Origin: Crocodylus rhombifer
Taxonomy: Eukaryota; Chordata; Crocodylia; Crocodylidae
Assembly: GCA_038503035.1 (NCBI GenBank)
Contig: JAVSML010021642.1
Location: 62,001-126,000 of the forward strand
Direction: 5' to 3'
DNA length: 64,000 bases
Positions 10,546 to 19,035 of this stretch are shown here, piece after piece; positions within the stretch are counted from its first letter, which is position 1, and each line of letters opens with the position of its first letter. A program made the translations under genes and the position numbers. The notes beneath the pieces were generated by a model. The model was given only the letters and a program-made list of their open reading frames with translations, was not told the DNA's origin and ran no database searches.

Positions 10546-11055
10546 ATGAAATCTCCCGAGTCTGGACCGGGTCGAAGTCGCGTGGTCCACCGGAACCTCC
10601 TGCTGCCTACTGGCGAATTGGTGGGGTCCCCTCTGCCCGAGAGAGAGCCGCGAGAAGAGAGGCCTAGGTCTCCCTGTAGAAGGAGGCCTCGTGCCACCCA
10701 GCCGGCAGTTGTACCTGCAGCTCCCCCGGAGGACTCGGACTCTGGCGGGTGGTACCCTGCTGACTTTCACCCGAGCTTAGGACCTGCCACTCCTCAGGGC
10801 GAAGGGGAGACGGGGACTGCTGCTCGTGGGGCCCCTCCTGGCGAGACCGAAGGAGAAAACATCCCCATGCCTTCACCTGCCAGTGGGGCAGACTCCTTCA
10901 GTGAGAGGGAACCTGAGCTGCCGGGGCCCTCATGGAGTCCTGCCCCAGACCGCACCACACGACCAAGGCAGGAGCTTCGGCCAGTCTGTCGCTTCACCTA
11001 TGATGCCCCGGGGGTGCTGGGGGAGGTCCCCATTGCTGCCCCTTGGGTCCAGTAG
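10546..11055 (+). pseudogene. Gypsy pol C-terminal proline/arginine-rich tail
   Basis: An open stretch of about 169 codons is rich in Pro, Arg, Glu and Gly (for example RPRSPCRRRPRATQP) and follows the integrase C-terminal domain in the same orientation. It ends with a TAG at 11,053-11,055, about 50 bp before a purine-rich run and the candidate LTR start. Similar low-complexity tails are common at the end of vertebrate gypsy Pol. No chromodomain motif is visible. It could also be read as a separate accessory frame, but nothing supports that. Confidence 0.6.
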
Positions 11056-11089
11056 CCCCCAAGCTGAAGCCTGCCCTTCACCGGGGACG

Positions 11090-11112
11090 GTGAAGGGATC
11101 CGCGGGGGAGGA
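11090..11112 (+). promoter_or_regulatory. Candidate polypurine tract
   Basis: A purine-rich run (GTGAAGGGATCC, then GCGGGGGAGGA) sits immediately before a TGTG that could begin the 3' LTR. That position is expected for the plus-strand primer of an LTR retrotransposon. Confidence 0.45.
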
Positions 11113-11126
11113 TGTGATGGGGATGG

Positions 11127-11280
11127 CTGGCAGTGACCTGGCCCAGGGGTTTTGAAAGGGCAAAAGATGACTGGAGGACTTGGGATTCCCTTTCCTCACC
11201 AATCTGGCAATGATTTGGCCCAGGGGTTTTGAAGGGGTAAAAGATGATTGGAGGACTTGGGATTCCCTTTCCGCACCAGT
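11127..11280 (+). repeat. Two tandem 77-bp copies in the LTR
   Basis: The copies at 11,127-11,203 and 11,204-11,280 share CCCAGGGGTTTTGAA and GGAGGACTTGGGATTCCCTT and differ at about ten sites. A duplicated block upstream of a TATA box is typical of LTR enhancer (U3) repeats. Confidence 0.9.
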
Positions 11281-11337
11281 CAGGCCCCAGACACTCACCC
11301 CCCCATGTCCCGATTGGCCCCTTGGGTCACCTGGAGG

Positions 11338-11349
11338 GGGATAAAAGGG
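11338..11349 (+). promoter_or_regulatory. TATA-like box in candidate LTR
   Basis: GGATAAAAGGGG lies downstream of the 77-bp duplicated block, in the position expected for the U3 promoter. Transcription would start some 25-30 bp downstream. This is not tested. Confidence 0.45.
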
Positions 11350-12208
11350 GCAGCATGGGCTGACTGAGGGGAGACCAGCGAGGGACAACAAGGAAGGAGC
11401 TTCACAGAGCTGGCAAGAGCTGGGCCAGCGGGGCAGGAGCAGTGCCCCAGAAGAGCCTGAAGGAGCAGGACCCGCAGGCAGCAGTGGGACCCTCAGCAGT
11501 GCAGCGTGCGGCCGGCAGGAGAGGCTCCCGCTGGGCTCCAGGGTCCCCTGGGAGAGGCTGCGGCCAGCGGGAGAGGCTCCCCCGCTCCAGCCAGGATCTG
11601 AGCAGTGACCTGAGAGGTTCCCAGCTCTGCTTCCAGCTCCTCCAGTCAGAGGCCAGGTACCTCAACATGAGGCTGGGCTCCGGGAGGGTCAAGACCCCTC
11701 GCAGGCTGGGGCAGCGCTACCAGTGGTGGGTGTGTGGCAGCATTCCTGCTTCAAGTCCCTGCCGGGGGGACTCGGGGTGAGTGAGCTAACAAGAAGCAAG
11801 TCTTCTTGCAGGGGAAAGGGGCCATTGTGTTTTCTCCCCCTTCAGGTCCCAAGGCCCTATATTTCCTTGTCATCTGACATTTTGCATTTTGTGCCTTTTT
11901 ATATTTCACCAACCAGTATTGTTTGTTCTGTTGTTTGTGTTTTATATTTTGTTAACCCTGGTTTTTTTGTCAGTGATTGTAGGTATCTAACCTTTGTTGA
12001 ATCCTGTCCCTTGGGGCATTGTAGTGTCCACTACACCCTCTGATTTATGCCTGTTGTGTTCCCAGTATTAAAAGGTATATGGTTAAGTCCCCATTGGTGG
12101 TCTGGCTCTGCTCTATAGGGGGAGGAGAGTCCCTACGCCTCCCACAGTGCTTGTGCACCTGCTTGGATCCCTTCAATGGAGAGGGGGCACCTCTTGGAGT
12201 ACTGCCCG

Positions 12209-12209
<1 letters not shown>

Positions 12210-12248
<39 letters not shown>
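12210..12248. repeat. (GT)n microsatellite, right
   Basis: About 19-20 uninterrupted GT units just inside the right inverted-repeat arm, mirroring the CA run on the left side. Confidence 0.97.
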
Positions 12249-12250
<2 letters not shown>

Positions 12251-12292
12251 TGGCGTTTCATTTTAATCATGGAATCATAGATTTTGGGTGAC
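12249..12292 (-). repeat. Right arm of inverted repeat flanking gypsy block
   Basis: A 44-bp stretch beginning AGTGGCGTTTCATTTTAATC and ending GATTTTGGGTGAC. It is the reverse complement of 7,542-7,587 with a few changes. The order arm-microsatellite-gypsy-microsatellite-arm is mirror symmetric. Confidence 0.85.
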
Positions 12293-12301
12293 AGTGGCAT
12301 A

Positions 12302-12328
12302 AGGTTGTAGCTGTATTGGCCTAAGGCA
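12302..12328 (+). repeat. Short scrap of Penelope-like repeat end
   Basis: AGGTTGTAGCTGTATTGGCC plus TAAGGC resembles the start of the repeat at 20,365 (TTGTAGCCGTGTTGGTCTAA). It is probably a heavily truncated copy. Confidence 0.4.
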
Positions 12329-12470
12329 GGGTCAGGCAATTGTTTTGGGGACAGGGCTCCTTACTGAGTTTTGGCAAGGCCTCGAGGGTCTCATGACAGG
12401 CAGCCAGGGGCAGATAAATATTAATTTTCTAAATGTTTTATTGGCTCCACGGGCTGGATAGAATGGCCTC
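12327..12470. repeat. Possible old hAT-like MITE fragment
   Basis: A GGGTCAGGCAATTG head followed by a GGCTCC and GGGCTGGATAGAATGGCC region resembles the non-autonomous hAT repeats that start CAGGGGTCGGCAACC in sauropsids. No clear second terminus is visible. Confidence 0.3.
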
Positions 12471-14417
12471 AGCTCCTACATGAGTCCTTTGTGACCAGGG
12501 ATATAAATTTCAGGCCAGTGCTAGTGGATCCGCAGAAACAAGATAGCAACCACTGGCTCAGTGGATGCCATGCTGTCACATGCACCACCTTGTTCTTTCC
12601 CTTCCTCCTCCTCACCTTCGCAGCTTATAAAGCCAGGAGGAACCACTGCCTGGTGCAGTCTGCCTACTGCAAGCCAGATGTGTCACCCAACTGCAAACGC
12701 AGCAAGTTTTTGAGGACAGAAAGAATTCAAAAGAAATAGAGAGGCCTCTGCTTTTCCTTCCCTGCAGCAATGCCCAGCCCCGCAGGCTTGCATGCAGGTA
12801 AGCTGTGATTAAACAGTCGGTGTTGACACCTGAGCATCATTAAGAGCTGACTGCAATCAAACTGCCCTGAGAAAGGGAGCATTTCCCCTCTGATCCATGA
12901 CTTCAGCCTGTCTGGAGACATCCCTTTGCCTTCTGTAACAAAGCAAAGCGTAACCCTGGGGCCTAGAAATTATTTTCCCCTTTCAAGTGGGAAGCTGCAA
13001 TTCTGGAGACTGGGATTATGTCACGCAGGTATCAAGCCGCATGCCGGACCCCCCGGGTCCGTCAGGCCTGCAGGCACCAAGTGGGAGGCATTGCTCAGGC
13101 ACGATCTTGCCTCGGAGAAGGGCTCCAAGAGCGCCAAGCGGTGATGCCAGGCTGAAGGAGACTGCATTATTCCCCTGCAAGAAGGAGTGAGAGCTGCCCA
13201 AATTGCAGCGCTGAACACCAGGCAGCACTGCCACATTGGGTCTGTGAGGTCCAGGAGCCGGAGGGGGAATCTCCCAGGAGAACCAGCTGGCAATCCTGCG
13301 TTGCCTACCACAGAGGAGAACAAGCCTGGCACTAGGAGCACCCTTTCTTGCAATCCCCCCATTAAACCTGCGTCCACGGCAGGCTTGCTTTCTGATGGGG
13401 CTATTTTCCCCAGCCTGCCTTGCTGCAGGAAGGACCGGTGCTTTAAAACAGGCAGAGACAGGCAGCTGACGGAGCTAGGCTGCAACAGCCTGCCTCTCCC
13501 TTGCCTGAAACCCCTTTAGGGCCTGCTCTGGTTTCTGCAGAAAGCTGAGGCTTATTGGCACCAAACTGGCTGGGGGGTTTGCTGGGGGAGCTGGCTCTTG
13601 CTCTCAGCACATCTGCCGGCAATCAGGAGTTAGCAAGCATTTGCTGAGACAGCTGCAGGGTGTTTCTGTGCTCAGTCATGCCATTTGCTTTCCCTGAGCA
13701 GAGGGACTGGGTGTTAGAAAGGGCTGCGGGAGGGCGGAGAACTGGCCGGTGAATGGGTCCTGGGCTCTGGCCTGGCTTAATCTCACCATCAAGCTGGTGG
13801 TGAACAAACAGCTTCTCCGTGAACCAGTCTGAAATGAATTAAGCTGACCGTCCCCGAGGGCTGGCAGGTGTTGGGTATGGGGTCTGCAGGGTGAAACAGC
13901 TCCGTCTCATCCTGGATCTCTGCTAAGCCCCCGGTCGCTGTGGCCTCACGGTGCAAGGGGAGGTTGGACAGACACTGGTTGGGGATGATCTCGGCATAGC
14001 GACGCCTGTGCTGTGCTGTGGGGGTTCTCCGGCTCCCAGAAGCAAAGCCCCCGCTTTCTGCTCCATGTGTCGGGGGGGTTTAAGCCTCCCCCAGAGGTGC
14101 TGGCTGCAGCCCAGGCTGGGGATGGGACTGGGCAGCAGTTGGGATACATCTTTCCATAGGGAAACGTGGAGAGATGAGAGAGGGCTGCACGATGCCTTTC
14201 ACGCACAGCCGACCTGGGCTGCTCAAATTGGCCACGTGCTTGGAGGTCGTTACCTGGAAGAGCCATGGGGATGCTCTGATGTTCAGGGCAGGGGAGGCAG
14301 AAAAAATAGCCCAACTAGATAAAAAGCTTCTGCTGCCCTTGCTTAGGTTGAGTCAGGATAGGAAGGGAGGTCTGTAAGATAAGGCACTGGCTTGGGGCAC
14401 TTGGGACACTTCGCTTT
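12471..14417. other. Unique sequence without recognised gene
   Basis: No coding domain was identified. At 14,065-14,115 there is a stretch (TAAGCCTCCCCCAGAGGTGC, CAGCCCAGGCTGGG) that recurs at 40,283-40,333. This indicates an old dispersed repeat, possibly CR1 3' UTR. Confidence 0.45.
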
Positions 14418-14848
14418 CATAGTTTCATAGTTAGTCGGGTTGGAAGGGACCTGAGCAGATCATCGAGTCCTACCCCCTGCCATGGCAGGAAAGAGCACTG
14501 GGGTCAAATGACCCCAGCAAGGTGTACGTCTAGCCTCCTCTGAAAGCCCCCCAGGGTAGGAGCCTGCACCACTTCTCTTGGACGTTGGTTCCAGATCCTA
14601 GCCGCCCTGACCGTGAAGTCGCGCCTCCTGATCTCCAGCCTAAACCTGCCCTCTGCCAGCTTGTGACCGTTATTCCTGGTCACTCCTGGCAGTGCTCGGG
14701 GGAACAGGGACTCCCCCAGTGCCTGCTGGTCCCCCCCTGACTAGTTTGTAACAGGCCACTAGATCCCCCCTCGGCCTTCTCTTGTGGAGGCTGAACAGGG
14801 TCAGGTCCCATCGCCTCTCCTCGTAGGGCCTGCCCTGTTGTCCCCTAA

Positions 14849-15289
14849 TCATATGAGTGGCCTCCTCTGGACCCTCTCCATGCTGTCCACATCCCTCCTG
14901 AAGTGGGGCGCCCAGAACTGGACGCAGTCCTCCAGCTGCGGCCTGACCAGTGCCGCACAGAGGGGGAGCATCACCTCCCTGGACCTGCTCGAGATGCATC
15001 TGTGGATGCATGACAAGGTGCGGTTGGCGTTCCTAACTGCCTCCCCACACTGCCGGCCCATGTTCATCTTGAAGTCAATTATGACTCCAAGATCCTTTTC
15101 TGCCTCCATGCTGACAAGAGGGGAGTTCCCTAACCTGTAGGTACGGTGCCGGTTGTTCCTCCCCAGGTGCAGCACCTTGCACTTGTCTGTGTTGAATTCC
15201 ATCCTGTTCTCATCCGCCCACCCCTGTGACCTGTCTAGGTCCGATTGCAGCCTATTCCTGTCTTCTAGCATGCCCACGTCCCCCCTCAT
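14849..15289 (-). pseudogene. CR1 ORF2: RT thumb and C-terminal region
   Basis: The frame reads LQSDLDRSQGWADENRMEFN, then TDKCKVLHLGRNN, the conserved block after the RT catalytic motif, and on through LVSMEAEKDLGVIIDFKMNM, CISSRSREVMLPL and RPQLEDCVQFWAPHFRRDVD to MERVQRR. This is the same order as in the long CR1 at 56.5-56.9 kb. The catalytic FADD region should lie just upstream, but there the 51-bp insertion and a deletion have removed or scrambled it. It is non-functional. Confidence 0.85.
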
Positions 15290-15355
15290 CTTAGTGTCAT
15301 CAGCAAATGTGAACAGGTGCTTTTAACCCCCTCATCCAAATCACTGATGAAGATG

Positions 15356-15406
15356 ATCTATTGAGGTCCCTTCCGACCCTAGCATCTATGAATCTATGAA
15401 TCTATG
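15356..15406 (+). mobile_element. 51-bp CR1 tail nested in antisense CR1
   Basis: The block TTGAGGTCCCTTCCGACCCT followed by AGCATCTATGAATCTATGAA is a + strand CR1 3' terminus. It splits the host CR1 between ...CACTGATGAAGATG and TTGAGCAGTGCGGG, which are adjacent in other copies (for example 45,733-45,755). It is therefore a later, extremely 5'-truncated insertion. Confidence 0.8.
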
Positions 15407-15566
15407 TTGAGCAGTGCGGGCCCGAGGACCGAGCCCTGGGGGACCCCACTGCCCACGTCCCTCCAGGTCAAACATGACCCGTCAGCACCGCTCTCTGGGT
15501 GCGGCCCTCCCGCCGGTTGGCGACACATCTGACTGTGTGGGTGTCAACACCACAGCCCCCAGTTTC

Positions 15567-15945
15567 TTAATGAGAACGGGGTGAGAGACAGTGTCGAAGG
15601 CCTTCCGAAAGTCCAGAAAGACTGTGTCCACTGCTCCCCCTGCGTCTAAGGATTTGGTGACCGGGTCGTAGAGGCCGCCAGGTTGGTCTGAGAGGACCTG
15701 CCTCGAATGAACCCATGTTGGTTGCCCCTGAGCATGATCTCCCCCCCCGGCCCCTCGGGGACATGTGCCAGGATAACTCTCTCAAAAAGCTTACCCAGGA
15801 TCGTGGTAAGACTAACTGGCCTATAGTTCTCCAGGTCCTCCTTCCTCCCTTTTTGAAGATGGGAACCACGATGGCCTCTTCCAGTCCTCTGGCCCCACAC
15901 CAGAGCCCCACGAGTGCTCGTACAGCCGTGCCGGGGGTCCCGCAA
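15567..15945 (-). pseudogene. CR1 ORF2: RT fingers and palm start
   Basis: Two overlapping frames carry the N-terminal RT text. One reads EDLENYRPVSLTTILGKLFE (cf. NYRPISLTSILGK in the 54-kb copy), then HVPEGPGGEIM and NQHGFIRGRS. The overlapping frame continues toward the motif A region. A frameshift separates them. This is the RT fingers region of a CR1 ORF2 that can no longer be translated through. Confidence 0.8.
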
Positions 15946-15996
15946 TGACCGCAGCCAATTCCTGCAGCACTCGGGGGCGGAGATCGTCCGGACCCG

Positions 15997-16425
15997 CTAA
16001 TTTAAGCACGTCCCGTCCCACCAGACACTCCCGCCTGACCCTGGGCCTGGGTGTGCCTCCCCTGGGGCCTGAGGGGGGTTGGTGGGGGGGCTGATCTGAT
16101 CCCTTCTTAGGAAAATGGAGGCAAAGAAGTCATTAAATAGGTTAGCTTTGTCATCTGGTGTGACGACCACATTTCCTAGCGTGTCCTGCAGGGGGCCCCA
16201 CGTTACCCGGTACCTTCTTTTTGCCCCCTGTGTATTTAAAAAAGGACTTCTTGTTGTCCTTGATCTGGGAAGCTCGTCCCAGTCCCATCTCCGCCTTGGT
16301 CTTTCTGACCCCCCGCCCGCATCCTTGAGCAACCGCAATGTAGTCCTCCCTGGTGATGGCCCCCCCCCGCCATTGGGTGTGCGCCTCCCTTTTAGCGACA
16401 TTCCCAGATGCTTTTGGTGAGCCAC
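15997..16425 (-). pseudogene. CR1 ORF2: endonuclease-RT linker
   Basis: This frame contains the linker that reads HLGMSLKGRRTPN, RYRVTWGPLQDTLGNVVVTP and DDKANLFNDFFASIF. The last block corresponds to the KANLLNGYFASVF block of the 54-kb CR1. Orientation and order agree with the flanking CR1 pieces. It has no independent function. Confidence 0.75.
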
Positions 16426-16805
16426 AGGGGCTTGTGCACCCTCCTGTTCCCTTTGATCCGTGTTGGGATTACCTCCCTTTGGGCTTGGAGGATCGTCTCC
16501 TTAAGGAGCGACCACTCTCCTTGGACACCCGGCTCCCCTCCCCTCCGGGACCTCAGCGCTTCCCCGACTAGTCTCCTTAGCTCACTGAAGTCTGCCCTCC
16601 TGAAATCTAGGGCTGCTGCCTTGCTGCTGGCCTTTGCCACCTTGCGCTGGATGGTGAATCCCAGCAGGCGATGATCGCTGTTGCCCAGGTGGTCGAGCAC
16701 CCGCAGCCCCCGCACCAGGTCGTCGACCGTGGCCAGCACCAGGTCCAGCAAGGGGTCTCCCCTGGTGGGGCTGTGCACCTCCTGGGTTCGATGGAGGTCC
16801 TGCAT
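16392..16805 (-). pseudogene. CR1 ORF2: endonuclease C-terminal part
   Basis: The frame reads TQEVHSPTRGDPLLDLVLAT, then LGNSDHRLLGFTIQRK. The SDH motif contains the catalytic aspartate-histidine of the APE-type endonuclease, and it is followed by the ALDFRRADFSELRRLVGEAL linker. It matches QEVYGPTRGKALLDLVLAT and SDHKLITFTIRRK in the 54-kb copy. The frame breaks on both sides. Confidence 0.85.
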
Positions 16806-16852
16806 TTGGGCTAGGAGCCTACGTGAGCCATCAGACCTGGCTGATGCTCTTC

Positions 16853-17167
16853 TCAGCAGATGTCTGGAAAGTTCAGGTCACCCATGATGACCACGTCCTT
16901 GGACCTAACGACCTCCATGAGCTGACTCAAGCATTCTTGGTCGAGCTCTTCCCCGTGGTTGGGGGGTCTGTAGTAGATCCCCACCATTAAGTCTCTTTCC
17001 CCACGACTGCCTTGTATCCTAACCCAGCGCACTTCTGTGTGCCCCTCCTCTGACTCTGTGCTACCTGATGAGGATGTGTATTCCTCCTTAATGTAGAGCG
17101 CCACCCCCCCGCCTTTCCTCCCCGTCCTGTCCCTCCTGTACAGCCGATAGCCCTTGACATTCACCAC
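16853..17167 (-). pseudogene. CR1 ORF2: endonuclease middle part
   Basis: A clean 104-codon frame reads VKGYRLYRRDRTGRKGGGVA, then GIYYRPPNHGEELDQE and VVIMGDLNFPDIC. The GDLN motif is the catalytic aspartate/asparagine pair of CR1 endonuclease, and YYRPP is the other family signature. The N-terminal glutamate-bearing part (TETWW in the 54-kb copy) lies beyond the truncation at about 17,190. In a live element this domain nicks genomic DNA to prime reverse transcription. Confidence 0.88.
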
Positions 17168-17190
17168 CCAGTCGTGCGTTGGGTCCCACC

Positions 17191-17275
17191 TTGGTCAAGT
17201 CACTTCATCAGTGTGCCTCGGTTTCCTACCTGTAGGAAGGGAATAGCTCTTCCGTGCCCCATATGTTGCATAAGG
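17191..17275 (+). repeat. MIR-type SINE fragment
   Basis: TTGGTCAAGTCACTTCATCA followed by GTGCCTCGGTTTCCTACCTG has the MIR core layout (GGGCAAGTCACTT...CCTCAGTTTCC). It abuts the 5' end of the antisense CR1. Confidence 0.65.
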
Positions 17276-18504
17276 GTTTGTACATCAGTGGTCTGAGTAC
17301 AGGCAGGCAGCGAATGCTCCCATGGTCTCGTTACCACGAGCAATTGAAATGAGCTGAATGCTAAAATGGGCGTGTTTCTGGGCCTAGCAAGAGGCTCCCC
17401 TCGGTTTCTTTCTTTTTAATTAAATGCCACAGTTCCCTGCAACGAAGGGGCCGTCTGGAGGCAGAGCAACATGCTTCTTCTGTCTTGGTTGTCCGAACAC
17501 GTCTTCCCGCCGCCTCCCCTGCCAGATCAAACAGGGCGTTGGGGGCTCAGCGGTGCGAAGGCCTGTGATATCGCCTCGCTTATTTGAGTGCTGAAATGAA
17601 AGGGGAAATGCAAACCCGTCTGCTGCTTTGGCTTCTCCCCATGCAGCCAAAACGGGTTTAATTTCCCTCCTGCTGGGCTCTTCCACTTGAACAGTGGCCT
17701 GCTTGCTCCAGCTGCTCCTTTGGTCTTGGCTTCTCCAGCAGAAGGGGTAGGGAGAAACGTCTCCATTCCTGTCTCGGTTCCCAGGGGCGAGTTTGGCTGT
17801 GGGGCTTCCCTTCGAAGTGAGGCCGCGGGGGTCTGATCCCCTCCTCTGCCATCATCCTCGTCCTCATCCACCAAGATCCTTATTCCTTGTGCAAGGTGCT
17901 GCTCAGAGAGGTTGGGCAGCCCCCAGGGCCTGCCAAAACCATAGCCCTCACTTATCTAGGGCATTATATCAAGAGCATTGCCATGACATCTGGGTGCATG
18001 AATTACTGCTTGTTTTTAAGATTCCCCATAGGGAGTTGAGCCCCACGACACTGCACTGAGCGATGCAGGTAACTATCCCCATTTTACAGACAACTGAGCA
18101 GAGGTGCAAGGAAATGGAGTCACATGCCCACCTCCCCAGGCTGGTTTGCAGTGGCTGGCAGCCAAAGATGGCAACCAAGGAGCCCTGATGTCCAGTCTGC
18201 TCTTGTACCCCCCGACTCTGCACTGCTTTTTGCTGGGGGGAATTTGATGCCAGAAAAGGCGAGTGTCCAGACCACCCTCTGGCCTCAAAAGCAAAGCAGC
18301 AGCACAGAAATGCCACATTAGCCATGACTGCACCAGCCCTGGGTGCGAGGAGGATTAGCAGGCTGCTAGAGCAGGGAGACTCCAGCAGGCCAGGAGTCGG
18401 GATTCAGACAAATACATCTCCCTTTTTCATGATTTCTTGCAAAGCGTGGCTAAAGGATGCAGGTGCACATAGTTTTCTCAAGTGGATATTTCAGTGAGCA
18501 AACC
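17276..18504. other. Mostly unique sequence
   Basis: No exon was recognised. A reversed MIR-like piece lies at 18,068-18,140 (TATCCCCATTTTACAGACAA then GCAAGGAAATGGAGTCACAT). Nothing else is identified. Confidence 0.45.
18068..18140 (-). repeat. MIR-type SINE fragment, reversed
   Basis: The text CTATCCCCATTTTACAGACA followed by AGTCACATGCCCACC is the reverse of the MIR end (ACTTGCCC...CTGTAAAATGGGGATA). Confidence 0.6.
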
Positions 18505-18640
18505 TACCAGGGAGCAGAAAGTGGAGCAGCAGATCAGAGAGGGACACAAGGGAGGAAGCAGAAAGCAGAGCAGCATCCAGGGCAGCATCTATCCCACTGC
18601 TGTCTTTTCTCTGCCCCTTTTCCCTTTCTTTCCCTGGCCT
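18505..18640. repeat. Dispersed repeat shared with 50.49 kb
   Basis: GGGAGCAGAAAGTGGAGCAG and GGAAGCAGAAAGCAGAGCAG are matched in order by GGGAGCAGCAAGCAGAGCAG and GGAGCAGGAAGCAGAGCAGC at 50,500-50,562. It is an old repeat of unknown family, possibly a hAT interior. Confidence 0.55.
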
Positions 18641-18879
18641 TGTTCTGGCCGGCGGCGGAGCGCGCACACGTGCTCCCGTGCACATGGCTTTGGCTCAAAC
18701 AGCCCCCAAAATAAACACTGCTTAAAATCTAGAATAAATACTAGTAACTTTAACCACAAAGCAAGAATGGCTACAGATACATGCTAAAAGTATTTCAAGG
18801 TAACCAAAACCATTAACAAGAAGGTGATTACACAAAAAATGTAAGGGCTGGACGTATCTCCTTCCATCGTCAATGCGAG

Positions 18880-19035
18880 GTTCAGTTACAGCCCACTGGG
18901 GTTTTCTCGATCTGCCAGTTAATTAATAAAATCTGCATCACAGATGAGTTTCATTTACATAAGAGCTGGAGAAGGCATTGCCTCCCCTTTCGCTAACAGT
19001 GGCGAATATGCAAATGCAAGATTAACTAATGATTG
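18880..19035. promoter_or_regulatory. Candidate conserved non-coding island with octamer site
   Basis: Unique AT-rich sequence contains GTTAATTAATAAAA, TTTCATTTACATAA and a perfect ATGCAAAT octamer at 19,008-19,015, followed by GATTAACTAATGATTG. No repeat signature is present. It resembles developmental enhancers in composition only. Confidence 0.3.

Larger units (their letters stand above)
7650..12146 (+). mobile_element. 5'-truncated Ty3/gypsy LTR retrotransposon
   Basis: This stretch contains, in Ty3/gypsy order, part of the protease-RT linker, RT, RNase H, integrase, a proline-rich C-terminal tail, a purine-rich run and a candidate 3' LTR. No gag, protease, primer-binding site or 5' LTR is visible between the left microsatellite and the RT, so the copy is truncated on its 5' side right next to the CA repeat. 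Several stops and frameshifts break pol. It is an inactive genomic fossil, and its outer boundaries coincide with an inverted repeat plus microsatellite on both sides. Confidence 0.85.
11113..12146 (+). repeat. Candidate 3' LTR of the gypsy element
   Basis: The proposed LTR starts TGTGATGG after the purine tract and ends CCTCCCACA, giving a short TGTG...CACA inverted terminus. It contains a 77-bp tandem duplication (11,127-11,280), a TATA-like GGATAAAAGGGG at about 11,338-11,349 and an ATTAAA polyadenylation-type signal at 12,067-12,072. The ends are inferred because no 5' LTR is in the window to compare. Confidence 0.5.
14418..17190 (-). mobile_element. Old CR1 LINE, antisense, 2.8 kb
   Basis: On the minus strand this reads from the middle of the endonuclease (right end, HDWVVNVKGYRLYRRDR) through RT to a CR1 3' tail at the left end. 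On the + strand that tail appears as CATAGTTTCATAGTTAGTCG then GGTTGGAAGGGACCTG. The 5' part (ORF1 and start of endonuclease) is missing, as usual for CR1. It is GC-rich and broken by stops and frameshifts, and a 51-bp scrap of another CR1 tail in the opposite orientation interrupts it at 15,356-15,406. Confidence 0.9.
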
